From: Heligmosomoides polygyrus polygyrus
Lineage: Eukaryota; Nematoda; Chromadorea; Rhabditida; Heligmosomidae
DNA: 64,000 nt
NCBI GenBank assembly: GCA_947396885.1
Contig: OX377202.1
Coordinates: forward strand, 108,146,221 to 108,210,220
Direction of reading: 5' to 3'
Shown here: piece by piece, positions 1 to 11,435 of the stretch
How positions within the stretch are numbered: the stretch's first letter is position 1
How the letters are laid out: every line of letters starts with the position of its first letter
The notes under the pieces: generated by a model
What the model saw: only the letters and a program-made list of their open reading frames with translations
What the model was told of the DNA's origin: nothing
The model's database searches: none
Position numbers and translations under genes: made by a program

Positions 1-378
1 CAGCGCTACTATTACACTGATGCGCGAACGAAACGAGCAAGGAGCTATAATTTATTAAGGCAAAATCGGAAGGTTACAAATAAATCTAGAGCAAGGAGCA
101 AAGAGGAGACTAGAGGAGAGCTAAGCCAAGACTGAACCTAGTTGCTTAGATCTGGGGGCTTTTATGGACTCTCTTGGAGGCGTGTCTACCGTGTGCTCCT
201 CGGACTCTCCGTCCGGTACGGTTTTACGGCTCTGGGGCCGTTGCTGGCATATCCGCAGGAGCAGGTCGTAAACCTCCCCTGGATACATTCCGCCACCCCA
301 TGCTCTTAATGAACACTTGCAGAATACACCGGTCCCGGTATATTCCACATATTAAATTTTAATTTTTTTTATAAAAAA
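1..378. other. No gene recognised
   Basis: I see no splice-bounded exon, RNA gene or known transposon here. The moderately GC-rich stretch at about 145-300 is open on both strands for only 60-75 codons and matches nothing I recognise. It may be an old repeat edge. Confidence 0.4.
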
Positions 379-476
379 GGGATAAAGGATAAAGGACGGC
401 TTTACTCAATTTCTTCTGGGATACGTCACACACTCTATTTCTACGGGATGTCGTGAAGGCGACTGGAATGCGAATG
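379..476 (-). repeat. 3' fragment of the tRNA-derived SINE
   Basis: The stretch starts with the GGATAAAGGATAAAGGACGG tail and continues through the CTACGGGATGTCGTG block found in full SINE copies (for example 42025-42313). It then stops, so only the tail-side third is present. Divergence from the other copies indicates an older insertion. Confidence 0.7.
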
Positions 477-479
477 CGC

Positions 480-3400
480 GCCCTTTTTAATTTTTATATT
501 TTTTAAGGGAAAATAAAGGTAGCAAGCTTACTATATTTGAAAGAGCAGCGATTTTTGGGTGAGCTAAAAACGACGAGATTGCGCCATGCACTCCAGCTCG
601 CCACGATTTTCATTTGATAGTGAATGCTGTTTACTTGAAACACCAAAGTGAGCATACACGGCATCTATCCTAGTCGGGAGGGGGGGGGGCTGTCTGTCGT
701 AATGCTGGACAGGAGATGGTGCTGTGGGACGAACGTAGGGGAGGAGTTTGAAATTATCTCCTACCCCTATCGATTAGGATAAACCCGATGCATTTGTTTT
801 GTATTTTTATTTTGTTTCGCGATGCAAGTGTGTTACTCCAAGCAAAGATAATTCTTGCTAGCAATGAAAGGAAAATCGCGAGTCTTATCCTTAGATAGAC
901 AAGTGCATAGCACAAACACTTCTTTTAGTGGTCAAAATTGTTGCTTTTCCGCTTTTGTAAAAATAAATCTTAAATCCCTGTTATTCCTCCCCTTCTCGCT
1001 ATTATTTTTCTCTTTTTTTAAAGAATTTTTTTTACAAAATTTCGAAAATTTCTAAGGCAAGTCATTCAAAATTTTCCTTGAACAAAAAGCTATTCAAATC
1101 ACCACGAAACTTTGTAAAAGTAAACGTAGAGATACATTTTTGGAAAATTTATAAAAATTTATTTTTTGTTTACATTTTTGCTTAAGTCTAGCTGTCGCAA
1201 GTCGGCGGCTCCAGTGCAGCGGCTGTGCCGTTATCACGTGGGGCACCAAACTCCCCCATGGAGCACCCGAAGCTGCCAAGACCGAGTACCCCGGGGAGGT
1301 GTATGGTCTCATGTCCTTAAGTGCCACTCCTGAATTGAGGAATCCCTGGGTTCGTCCCTTCACTCCCCACTGAACTGTATCCCTTCAGCCCTGGGCTGCA
1401 GCCAGTATGTACCGTGGGGAAAACACTACCCAATGAATTGGTTGGTTGCCTGGCACTGACACCACTGCCCATGCGGTGTCCACAGGGCCACGCGCAGGCT
1501 TCCGCCCTGCCCCTCCTCGCGGATTCCGCGTGGGGCTTCCTCAGGCAGAGCCAACAAGCCCCAAACCAACAACCACAACGATGCAAGCAATACCAGACAA
1601 CACGATATGAACAGACTCACGGCGTTCCCTCTGCGAGAACACCGAATATCAACACAGATTTATCGCACACCATTTGCCGACATAGTAGGATTGAGATAGA
1701 AGCCGATGAAGCAATGATGAAATCATAGTAGAGCGGCAGAGTGGAATGGATAGAGACGCAGAGGGGTCGAGCGCCTCACTGTACTGAGTACTCCGCACCC
1801 TCAGCCTCTTGGAAGGGTCGCCCTCCATCCGAGTCGATGCCACAATAAACTGGGACGACGAAATGACGAGGCGCCGCGGCTGGCTCCGGCTGAACTGGCT
1901 GACAGGCCCAACCGCTCTCGGTCGGCGCAGGATTTGAATGAATTGCCGGCTTTGCGTGGGGAGCGGGTTATGCCCGCTCCGATGCGCGCGCCCCGTCCGT
2001 GGATCGATGCCGGCGGAGGCGGGAGCAGGCCGCGCGATGGGGGCCTCCTCGGAGGGCGCCGCGACCCTGAACGCCCGCAGGAGGATGGAGGGGAGCGCCA
2101 AGGTCGCGAGACGCGACACCAGCCTAGAGCTGTTTTAGCGGGCAGAAGGTGTTAAAGGATGTCTAGTTGCTAATTCCAATTTGTTTTCTGATTTTTTTTA
2201 TAAAACACAAAAACAATGTCCTGAAGTTTATTTCCAAAAAGCAGAAAAGCATCAATTTTCAGTACTAGATGAAGGGTTTCTGCCGTTTTTAAGGCATGCT
2301 GAGCTAAAAATTCTAAAGGCAATACATTTAAAATTTTCTTTGATCAAAAAGTTATTCTAACAGCAACGAACAGTCTCTAATTTACTCAGGAATTTGAAAG
2401 CCCTCATAATTCTTTAAGATATTCAGCTTGATTTCAATAGTGCTAAAGTTGCTAGTAGTTAGGATAGTGCACGATTTCATTTGAAAAGTGTCCAGTTTCT
2501 ATGACAATGGTATAAATGGAGAACCATAGAAAGGAAAGCACCAATGGTGTGGAGTGCGATGTCGTTTCTTATCAGGTCTATAAGTTCCTTGTCATGAGGT
2601 GACATCTGGTTCGACTTGAGAATGGACAGAAATCATCATATTTGATAGTCGGAATGGTCTTCAAGTCGCTTGAGAACGTGGAAAACCGACAAAGCCGCTT
2701 TATGTTTAGGTGAATCGACCAGTGGCTGTTCAAAGTCTCTATGACCGTGTACATGGCTTATCCACGCTTGCCGACGAACACTCTGCATGGGTGGTTGATG
2801 TGAGTGCTCCCGTATTGCTACCAGGCAAAAAGCGTTGCGAATTCAATCGCTCTATTTGAAGGAACACACTGTCGAGGTGACTCATTTGGCCGGCATACAA
2901 TCGCTCGAGGTGCTGAAGGTTTGCGTTCATGCCGAGAAGAAGATGGGCACCATACGCATGGCGTTGAAGATTCCGATCACTATAGCTACGCTCATTATGC
3001 TGGTATGCGTTTTAACACTTACTGTTGAAACTCGAATTCTATGACCAAAGGTTAGCGACGGTGCCAATCAATCCCAGGAATGCGCCACGCACTTTGCATC
3101 ATGTGGCATCGAGGCACTTTGCTTGTTCGCCCTCGTTTATCGCAGGTCCTTAAAACCAATGCGCTGTTAGTTGCTTACTTCTACTCTCGTCGGTCGCTCT
3201 ACAGGCATCTAGTGAGCAGCATCTCCTGAATGCAGAATGCACGGCGCACTTCCAAGTATTGATTGGCTCGACGTTTCACCGTTCGTTTTTCACCAGCCGT
3301 TAAGCTGTAGCTTCTTTCGAAATACTTCCCAATTTCCAGGTGTCACCACTATTTGGTGATCTACGTACCCAAGTCTACATCAAGCTTTTCATTCTGTCTC

Positions 3401-4182
3401 TTCAAACGATCTGCTTCCTCTACCTCTGCTCAATATCGCCGACGAACGGTTTTGCTGGCATGCGTCCAAAATTATGTAAGTTCTTGAAGAGCGTATGGTT
3501 CCCCTGTGGATGAGGGTACTCTAAAATTCTGCTGTGGTCTCTTTCTTTGCCAGTTTATAACGGGACATTCTCGCCTTAACGTGATCTTAAAGACGCTGCA
3601 CACTGTTGCGGCAAAGCAGCACGCGACGGGCGGCAAAACTCGGATGGAACTTTGAAATGAGCGGCGCTTCTCTCCGCTTTTGCCTCGCCGCTCTTTCACA
3701 CTCCATTCTTGAGGGATGGCGAGCTGCAAAGGAGAAGAGCGGCGAAGAGGCGCACAGAGCTCCGGTAACTGGTCTCAGAGGACCAGATTTTCCTTCGGCC
3801 TCAGGGGACCGCGTTATTAACTTTGGTCAGTGGAGGACCAAAGTGCAGGAGTATGGAAGTAAGAGTGTTTGGCTGATGCACTAAAATGTAGTGGTTCAGT
3901 GGGTTTTCTTATTCAAGTTTATTGCCACAAAATCTACAATATACGCGACGATAATGTGAAATACTTAGATAATATAAGCAATAACAGGTGAAACAACTAC
4001 AACAACACGACAATAGGAGTAAGTAGTATGCAATAGAATAAATGAGTGGGTATAACACTACGGAAAGGGATGATAGGGAGGAAGCCAGAGGACCAATCAG
4101 CGGAGGATGCTCAGGAGCCCAAAAACCAACGGCTACATGTGGTATATCTTCTCACTAATCACTAACAACTTCTTTCAAAAGG
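480..4182. other. Long stretch without a recognised gene
   Basis: There is a GC-rich block at about 1190-2150, which looks like an unclassified interspersed repeat, embedded in AT-rich sequence. At about 2840-3005 a plus-strand frame stays open for roughly 55 codons up to a possible GTATGC donor, but its upstream side lacks a convincing acceptor, so I do not call an exon. Nothing else was recognised. Confidence 0.35.
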
Positions 4183-4258
4183 AATTTAACCATGCATACA
4201 TTTGCACCCACTTTATGGAAAATATGTCAGTGGGCGCAAATGTATGCATGGTTAAATT
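4183..4258. repeat. Near-perfect 30-bp stem hairpin
   Basis: The arms 4183-4212 and 4229-4258 are reverse complements with a single mismatch and are separated by a 16-nt loop. The arm core is ACCATGCATACATTTGC. It could be a miniature inverted-repeat remnant or a pre-miRNA-like transcript. The size fits both, and the sequence alone does not decide. Confidence 0.8.
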
Positions 4259-5057
4259 AGCTCACTCACTGCAGCCCGCGACTCGAGGAGAAACAAGAGC
4301 TCACCCCGCCTTCCAAAAAAAGTCGCGTAGGACGAACAGACCGCGACAGGAGCCTTAATTCGTAATTTGTACCATTTCAGGCCAGAGTGCAGACGGAAGT
4401 GTGCCTGACGGCAAAGTGGCAGTTGCAGCAACAATAAATTGTTATGGCCGCGGTAGCATTTACGGTGCCGTCGTCGATTCGTAAATGAAAGTGTGATGAC
4501 GCGGCACAGCGTCGCTCGCTGGCGATAAGCTCTGCGTTCGTGCCATGTGAGGCCTCTTTTGAAGCTCACAGCCTATTCATAGTACAACTGGCTGAGAGCT
4601 CAAAAATAAACATCTGAGATGCGCACAAGGTCGGCGTCTCAGAGTCGCGCCTGACGAAGTAGGTGGGAGTTGGCGGTGCAGTACGCGATCTTTTATGCTC
4701 ATGTCCGCGTCGACCAATAGCGTGCGCGAAGTCCTCTCGGAGGAACACTTCAGAACACACGGATATGCTAGGTTGAAAGCGACGTGTACTACCGCTTCGT
4801 GACAAACACCGTCGACAGATTACTGTGAGGGCTGGACTGAATTGCTGGACCAGCAATTGTGTTATTGTCACTTTAGTGTTGTCAGAATCTGCGGTTTACG
4901 TGGTTCATTCAACCGGCTCTGAACGGAAATTAAGAGAAACTCCAAGGATAATAGTTGAGTTCTCAGGATATAGTGTGGCAAGCAGGCCATGTTTCACTGC
5001 ATAATATTATTCAATCAATCATTTGGCGTTCTATCATTCTCGAATTAACAGTTTCAG

Positions 5058-5307
5058 ACACCTACTACGAGCTGATTTTTGTGATGTCATCGATGAGCCT
5101 TCTCATGACGTTAACATGTGTCGCGCTGAGTCGTGTGAAAAGGACGATTGCCCCGACACATCGGTTCTACTTGGCAGCAAAGCTAGTGAGTTTGAGTACA
5201 AGAAGCTGTACGCTGCCTCGAATAGGTTCAGGATTTGCGTTCATCAACTCATTTACCCTGGATCAGCAGTAAAAAAATGTGCATACTTACCAAGGTTCCA
5301 CCTGTAA
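5058..5307 (+). CDS. Candidate 3'-terminal exon, cysteine-rich secreted-type protein
   Basis: A GTTTCAG acceptor ends at 5057. From there one frame (entered with one base completing a codon) runs about 83 codons to TAA at 5305-5307, with overlapping AATAAA-type poly(A) signals about 12-25 bases further on. The peptide has six cysteines, spaced as FC, then MC, SC and DDC within 17 residues, and later RIC and KKC. That suggests a disulfide-bonded extracellular domain. I do not recognise the family and found no upstream exon. It could be chance. Confidence 0.35.
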
Positions 5308-5364
5308 AGTTTGTGTCAATAAAAATAAAAGGGATAAGGGTGTTGTGAATACCCAACAAGGGTC

Positions 5365-6155
5365 TACATCTGTGAACGAATGTCAATATAATACGGAGCA
5401 AATAGCAATGAATGATAAGACCCAGCATGCTTAAGGCCTATGTCATACCACCGCTCACACCGAGCGAAGCCTAATGATAAGCTCGTATATCGATCGTGCG
5501 AAGCGATGTGTCGATATGGGATCCTATTATTAGGCTTTGCTCGGAGTGAGTGGTGGTATGACATATGCCTAAATGAGCACTCTAGATTAAATATCATTGA
5601 ACATCCAAAGGCTTACTTTGTGGCATCGCAAGTAGGTAATAGAGATTACGCTGAAGTAGTCCACTCTAGACTTGGTGCCCCCTTTCAAGACCAGAGGAAT
5701 TTGGGCCCACTGGCTACTATCGGAGATACTTGTAGCTCCGCCTCTGCACCATTGTCTGTGTAACCTGCTGTGATGTGATCCTCGTGTTGTGCTCTGCAGG
5801 TAACCGACGTAATAAAACCATTATTACAAGCCTTCCCGGCCGATACACCCATTTGTTTGACACCAATGGATCATGTATACAGACATATATAGGCAGATTA
5901 TATGGACAAATAGTAGAGACAGAGCTACGAATATCTCCAATAGTAGACAAAAAGGCGAACTACCTCTGGTCTTGAAGGGAGGCACCGCACCTAGAGCGGA
6001 CTACTTGGGTTGTCTCTACTACCTACTTGCGGTACCCTAGGTCATACATGTGGATCTTACTCAGTGATATTTAACGTAGAGTGTTCATCTAAGCATGCTG
6101 TCTTATCATTCATTCCTATTTGCTCTATATTATGTTACTATACATTCATAGACGC
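5365..6155. repeat. Large foldback element with about 350-bp arms
   Basis: The sequence at 5366-5740 reappears inverted at about 5925-6155. For example, the segment with CTTATCATTCATT near 6100 mirrors 5400-5430, and the CAAGACCAGAGG block at about 5687 is inverted near 5968. The arms are diverged and contain small indels. No open frame of interest lies inside, so it is probably a nonautonomous DNA transposon. A second foldback has inserted in its left arm. Confidence 0.7.
5434..5570. mobile_element. Small foldback inserted in the larger one
   Basis: The terminal inverted repeats are about 45 bp, starting AGGCCTATGTCATACCACC on the left and AGGCATATGTCATACCACC read inward from the right. The surrounding arm sequence of the larger foldback continues on both sides. 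The element is 137 bp and has no coding capacity. Confidence 0.75.
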
Positions 6156-6192
6156 AGACCCTAGTTGGATATTCACAGTAAGAGGGTGGCCG

Positions 6193-6262
6193 TCGAATCC
6201 TTCTTAGATGCGCCGCACACTTTATTTCTACGGGTGTGGCAATCTGAATGCGATTTAGTCTA
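6193..6262 (-). repeat. Short diverged SINE fragment
   Basis: ATGCGCC(A/G)CACACTTTATTTCTACGGG and the following bases match the tail-proximal part of the SINE family seen complete at 42025-42313. It is heavily diverged. Confidence 0.5.
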
Positions 6263-8284
6263 CATAATGGCCTTTCGTTTAGGTGAACCGCGTGGTGTGC
6301 TGCATTGAGCCAGATCAAGCGACCTCGTATCAGCGTTATCTTGAGGATGCGGACAATCAGAGGACATCAAACGAGGTGACAAATTGCTTACAGCCTAGGT
6401 GTATCTATATTAAGTAAACACAATGGGTTTAGCCAGACGCCACTATGGAATGGCGACATGTGTACCTGGCAGTGAACAACACGGTCTCCGGGATGTTTTT
6501 CTCCTTGTTCCTTATCATCGTCTTGATATACTGGTTTTGAACTACACTCCTATTATTTATTTATATGGGGGATGATGAGGCAGAGAAGAATGGATTGCTA
6601 TAGAGGATCTGATGCGCGTATACAGCGTGGAGCTCAAGTCACGATCTCTAAAAGGTTGCAGCTAATCTGCGTTCAACTTTGCTCTAAACCTGCTCAAGAA
6701 TGAGCTTTTGCGAAAATGTTCTTAAGAAATTGATGGCTGTATATCCTCGTGTGAACTAAGCACCGAAGATCGACGATGATTAGACGAGACCACATTGTAT
6801 TATAGATATATTCTATTCTATTAGACGAGACCATAGTGTATTATAGATATACTCTGTTCAATGTTTATCAGTAAGTGCATCCACCTTTGTGGTAGAGGAG
6901 CTGAGAATTTCCCAGAAGAACCTACCAACATTACTGATTCTTGGTGTTGTTTGATTGATGTCGTGGGTGTGACGACCAGATGTCGGGAGGTGTGCAGAAA
7001 TCGATCAATCTGTCGACATTGCTCGATAATCGATTAACTTCCGTTACCTCGAGCAAAGTCCAAGACGATAAGCAGTTGCATCATCAGGTCTTATCAGTAT
7101 CAGTTGGTTATAAAAAAATCTCAGTTTCGACTAGAGTAGATACCTTATGGAGATTTGGTCACCGAAGCCATGCGAAGTAAGGTTGAATTGCTCTAAAGTG
7201 AAAAAATTATTTGCGAGTAAAACGGGTCAGTTTGGAAACGTTTTTTGGAGGGCTTGTTTAAGATGTGTAAGAATGAAGGCAATCGTCTGTTCCCTATAAT
7301 AATGCGTGCAGTTTGTCGATGCGTTATGTTAGAGATTGCTAGTTCAGTTTTCGGTTTGTGTGTACTAAGCGTTTTCGTCGAAAGTTGTTCAGCTGTTGCC
7401 TATTTCTAGTGTATTATAGTCATTGTTTATGATTAATTGTTTCACAATAATTTTTTGGCTTGTATAAAGTGATAACCCAATAAATGCTCTTATCATCATT
7501 TTGGATCATTTTCTCCCATTAATGTCATCTGGTTTGGTTACTGTGAGTGGTCAGGAAATGATAAAAATTTTATAGTCTCGATTCCGAGAGCGTGTTTAAG
7601 CCTTTGCATACTAAAGCCCAAGAAAGGGCTTGATTTCCCAAGTTTGAGGTTTAGCAGGCGTGGAACGGTTCGAAGTGGTTCTTTCGGCTATTTCTGCCCC
7701 GGTTTTGAGAACGTCGAACGGTTCCAAGTGGTCTCTGTGCCCATTCTACCTCGGTTTTGAGGACGTCGAATGATTCAGAGACATCGACGCTTGGGATACA
7801 ACCCTGTCGCTGCTTTATAATGTTGTTCCAGTCATTTGGAAATGCACAATAAAGATAAAGGAAAAGAATTTCTGCCAACAGCATCTAACACCTGGTTTGA
7901 TTGTACATACTTTAGTTCAAGAGCGGGGAGCTTCCCAGCTGTGGCTCGAATCCCTTCACAATACGAGTGTCGTGTGAAATAGAATCAGAGTTGTAGTTCA
8001 ATGTCGCTACGAGCGGTTTTTCTTAATAATTTGGTCAAACAAAGCTCTCAGCCGTTGCTGCCTCTGCAACACAAGCGATTCGCTCTCTTTTACAGAATTG
8101 TCGTACAAGTGATGTTTGCAGGTTAAGAGATGAGTTACAACCCTAATTATACTTCCATCGCCATGTATAGAGGCCTAATTGATTAATCTCTTCGCTCAGC
8201 GTCAAATCCACCTGGCCGGATAGAATCGCGCAAACCTGCGACTAAGCATCGTCAAATCCGCTCATCGTCAAATCGCGTCGCTCT
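6263..8284. other. No gene recognised; short local repeats
   Basis: There is an imperfect direct repeat at about 6780-6860 (each copy has TTAGACGAGACCA and GTATTATAGATATA). A tandem repeat of about 61 bp in a little over two copies lies at about 7660-7785 (CCGGTTTTGAGAACGTCGAA type unit). I see no exon with convincing splice sites. Confidence 0.4.
7627..7648 (+). ncRNA. Diverged SL1-like spliced leader sequence
   Basis: 19 of 22 positions agree with the canonical nematode SL1 leader (differences at leader positions 3, 6 and 10), and the leader-like segment is followed directly by GT. CCCAAGTTTGAG is exact. No Sm site is visible downstream, so this is probably a relic of an SL RNA gene. Confidence 0.4.
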
Positions 8285-8524
8285 CGAAATTGGCAAGATG
8301 CGATCGCGAGAGTGGATTGGGGCACGGTATTGCTTGCCGTTTGCGGTGGACCCGGAAATGTGCACACAATTACGTGTGTGCAAGTATGCAATTGTGAGTA
8401 ATCGCGTGGCTGCATCGGCGGCTGTTCTGAGTGCTCATCTTCGACCAAAACGGCGCGACGCGATGGGACGCATCGTTCCGTTCAAATCGCGTCGCCTGGC
8501 GATGGGAGTATACGGGACCTTAGC
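8285..8524. mobile_element. Foldback/MITE fragment, GGGACC-end family
   Basis: About 8420-8524 is clearly homologous to 30690-30795, sharing GATGGGACGCATCG, TCGCGTC and the end GCGATGG(G/A)AGTATA(C/A)(A)CGGGACCTTA. The opposite terminus is not cleanly defined here. There is no coding sequence. The long minus-strand frame starting near 9055 crosses this and the next element and is spurious. Confidence 0.55.
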
Positions 8525-8594
8525 CTTATAACGCTTCGTAGAAGAACCAGCAAACCACGGGACAGATTCATAAAGCGACGAGAGCGGGAAGGTA

Positions 8595-9256
8595 AGGCCT
8601 CTGTTATACTCCCGCGGGAGCATCCGCGGAACGTCCGCGGAGATAGCCATTAGAACTAACCAGTTGCTCCGCTGGCAATATGCCAGCTCCTGCTGGAGTA
8701 CCACGCAAACTTGCACATCAATCCGTGCCGAGACTGCTTTCGTCGCTGAGGGGGACATCGGAGATGGGTTGTGCGCTCTTCGAGCGCACAACTCGGCTAG
8801 GGAAGGGACTCCGGGGTGTGGGCCATCCAGGCGGCTCGTGCCAAGAATGCTTTCGTCGCTGAGGGGGACATCGGAGATGGGTTGTGCGCTCTTCGAGCGC
8901 ACAACTCGGCTAGGGAAGGGACTCCAGTGTGTAGTGCGTCCAAGGTGCTCGTGCAGGAACTGCTCCCGTCTCCCAGTGCTCTCCTGTAGCGGCGGTGGAA
9001 GAGCCGCGATCCGCCACCGACCGCTCAACGACCCTCCTCCATATCGACTGACCATGGTGTCGGCGGATATCGAAAATGGTCATGTCGATATGACGCGACA
9101 TCAGGAGAATCTGGTTAGATCTAAGTAAGACCGTCCGCGGACCAATGGTGCACGGCGGAGGCGGGCGTACCGAGGCGCGGCGATTGGCCAGGTGAGGAGT
9201 CTCTGCGCGACTCCCGCCCTTCCGCGGATGTTCGCGCGGGAGTATAACTCAGGCCT
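8595..9256. mobile_element. GC-rich foldback, GGCCTCTGTTATACT ends
   Basis: The left end AGGCCTCTGTTATACTCCCG and the inverted right end (CGGGAGTATAACTCAGGCCT) lie between TA dinucleotides. The inside is GC-rich and carries a 78-bp direct duplication (8736-8813 and 8849-8926). Each copy of the duplication contains the palindrome TTGTGCGCTCTTCGAGCGCA. No protein is encoded. It belongs to the same family as 52694-52831, 56316-56638 and 61296-61589. Confidence 0.75.
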
Positions 9257-9760
9257 AGGCGGGATTTTGCCGCTATGGCATCTGGCACACCATCGAGTCG
9301 CTCCAGCGATAGTGCTGCGCGGGTAACACCGCAGTTCGTAGCTATCGCAGCGGCCAGTAGCTGGAGCGACTCGGAGATATGCCATATGCCTATCGCTCCA
9401 TTTCTTCCTAGCCTCCCGGCACGCGGTTGGTTTTCGTGTTCATATTCGTTTCATGAATAGCGATTTCCAGCTCCTGACGAGGTCGATTCTCGTAGGAAGC
9501 TAGGAATATTTCCGGGAACCTTTATGAATACGGCCACGGATCTCACTATGATGTTCAGTATTGTAGCATGTGTAATCCGCAAATATTGATCCTGTGATTT
9601 TCTTCGAAGTTCAGCATATAGTGCATGTGCGCTTATGGTTGCTTTTTCCGCATTGTCTGTTTTTTTTTCTACAAAAAGTTGCGATGATATAAACTTTTAC
9701 GATGAGATATAGATTCCACAGTTAAAAGCTCGACGGCATGTTTGGCCAGCTAGTTAAAGT
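9257..9760. other. No gene recognised
   Basis: A small imperfect inverted repeat sits at about 9290-9380 (GAGTCGCTCCAGC ... GCTGGAGCGACTC). The remainder, up to the poly(A) signal of the minus-strand gene, shows nothing. Confidence 0.4.
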
Positions 9761-9766
9761 TTTATT
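9761..9766 (-). terminator. Poly(A) signal of the 9818-10254 gene
   Basis: AATAAA on the minus strand lies about 52 bases past the TAA stop. That is a normal nematode 3' UTR spacing and supports the two exons upstream. Confidence 0.55.
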
Positions 9767-9817
9767 TTGAGAGTGATCAGTGCAGTGCGTAGAGCATTAG
9801 TTATTCCATTGTAAACA

Positions 9818-10254
9818 TTAGTTATTGGCATTTTTTCTAACTACAATTGTCTGAGACGCCTGGCCCTTGTCGGAACTGTCTTTGTCAGAAGTCTGCTTCT
9901 CTAGATCATCGGTAATTTTCTTGATGTCTTCCTAAAATTTGAATGTGAGAAAACGGCAAGGGTTTTTTTTTTTACAAAATCAAACGAATCCGACAATCAT
10001 CACAAAGGCTATAAGAGAAAGAATGTAGAATAGTAATGACTGATAATGTGGAATTGATAATGAAAATTATGCTGCTTACCGACACTTGGTTGAATTTGAA
10101 GAGATTGATTGGTTGTCCAAGGTTAAGGTTGTCGTCAACTTCAAAATCTACTCCTCTTATGAACTGGCTGAAGGAGGCGAATAGTGGCTCGCATGGATGT
10201 CCACGAGCGGAAGGTTCATTGGCGCGTAGAACGGAACGATCTCGATCCTGCTTT
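9818..10254 (-). CDS. Last two exons of an unidentified host gene
   Basis: Read on the minus strand, a GATTTTAG acceptor precedes exon 10254-10080 (175 bp, entered with one base completing a codon). It ends at a CG|GTAAGC donor. After a 148-bp intron, a CAAATTTTAG acceptor opens exon 9931-9818, which ends in TAA. Phases match exactly (phase 0). The joined C-terminus is about 95 residues. The first exon has a globular look (SARGHPCEPLFASFSQF, then DDNLNLGQPINLFKF). The second is charged and low-complexity (ITDDLEKQTSDKDSSDKGQ) and ends VVRKNANN. I do not recognise the family. Codon use is ordinary and no transposon is nearby. The 5' exons were not found within the next 1.2 kb. Confidence 0.65.
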
Positions 10255-11435
10255 CTAAAATCGTGCGTTCGAAAAAAAAAGTTGAACAAGGTTTTTTGGT
10301 GCTTTCTGGTACTGTGAACAAGGCCTCCGGAGAGTCACGCTCCCACTCAAAGGAGAATGGATCCGCGCACCGTAAACGAGTGCACGGAAGGCAAGGGAGT
10401 GAGCTTCGGACGAGGAGTGCGTGTAATCTTAATCTCCTACGTGGATGAAAGGTAGAGAATTTTTCTTAGGCGGATTTCTTCGATGTACAGTTCAGGAAAG
10501 GGAAACAAACTACGCTATACTTGCCACGATCCACCAAGCTCTACTACTGCAGTATAATTTAAAACTATAGTAAGAAAAGGAGGTAAGAAAGATGTAAGAA
10601 ATGCCGCCACTACAACAGTGCATCTCCCCGCTATCACGCATGGTGGCCGACTGCTATCGGGCGCAATGTGCGTGCGTCGTCATCGTGCAAATCCGTGGCG
10701 GCGACGTAGAGGAGTATATCAAAGGCCTCACGAATGTTAAATGTAACGCCATCTTGCCCAGTAACGATTGTGCGAGATTAAATGGTCACCAGGAGTGCGG
10801 TCCGAAAGCCCAACGTTTTCTCCTAGTCACCTACCGCTCCTTTTTTCCTGCCGGCATGTAAGAAAAACAAGTACAAAATGAGAAACACAGCTCCTCTATC
10901 TACCACGATCATGCATGATTGTGTCAAGGTCCAGGACTATGATTACCTAGCCGGCTTTCACACTGCCGTTGCTGCTGTTGTGCAACCGACGCCGCAATGA
11001 TGAAGCATACCGCAGAGACGCAGAGGAGCAACAGCAGTAACGAGCGGAGCTTTCACACTGCTGTTGCCTTATCCCCGCATCAGCAACAAGGAATGATCGT
11101 CATTTTTTATTTTTACTGATGCTCGTCAACGGGGGCATATCACAGGTCTTACCTCGCTATCTTATCTCATCACGTTGCGGCTGCAACAAGCATCGAGCTC
11201 CGCTCCCTTTTCGCTACTCGATGCTGCAACAGCAGCAACGGCAGTTTGGAAACCGCTTTACATTTCACCACCGTCTGAAGAAAAGACGGAATGGATGGAT
11301 GATGTACGAGTTAACCTGAAAACTTTATTTGAAGCGCATTTGCTGTATCGCAATACCCAATAACTGAGCGCGTATCACGTATGAAGTTCAGGCCTAGTCG
11401 AAGTTCACAATCAGACCGTCAGAGACTTGCGCAAG
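10255..11435. other. Probable upstream intron of the minus-strand gene, no exon seen
   Basis: No frame with both a good acceptor and a good donor was found. Minor inverted GCTGTTGC/GCAACAGC motifs occur around 10965-11065. The 15-bp target-site duplication of the next element occupies 11421-11435. Confidence 0.35.

Noticed and set aside
1649..2119. 156-codon minus-strand frame in GC-rich sequence
   Set aside because: No recognisable motif or splice context; overlapping frames on the other strand are equally open, typical of GC-rich repeats.
8435..9055. 206-codon minus-strand frame
   Set aside because: It spans two unrelated foldback elements and a duplicated GC-rich segment; it has no family resemblance and GC-rich sequence makes long chance frames.
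10320..10450. Minus-strand frame with FSFEWERDSPEALFTVPE upstream of the 10254 exon
   Set aside because: It is open but runs into the next exon in a different frame and lacks a usable donor, so it cannot be joined to the gene.
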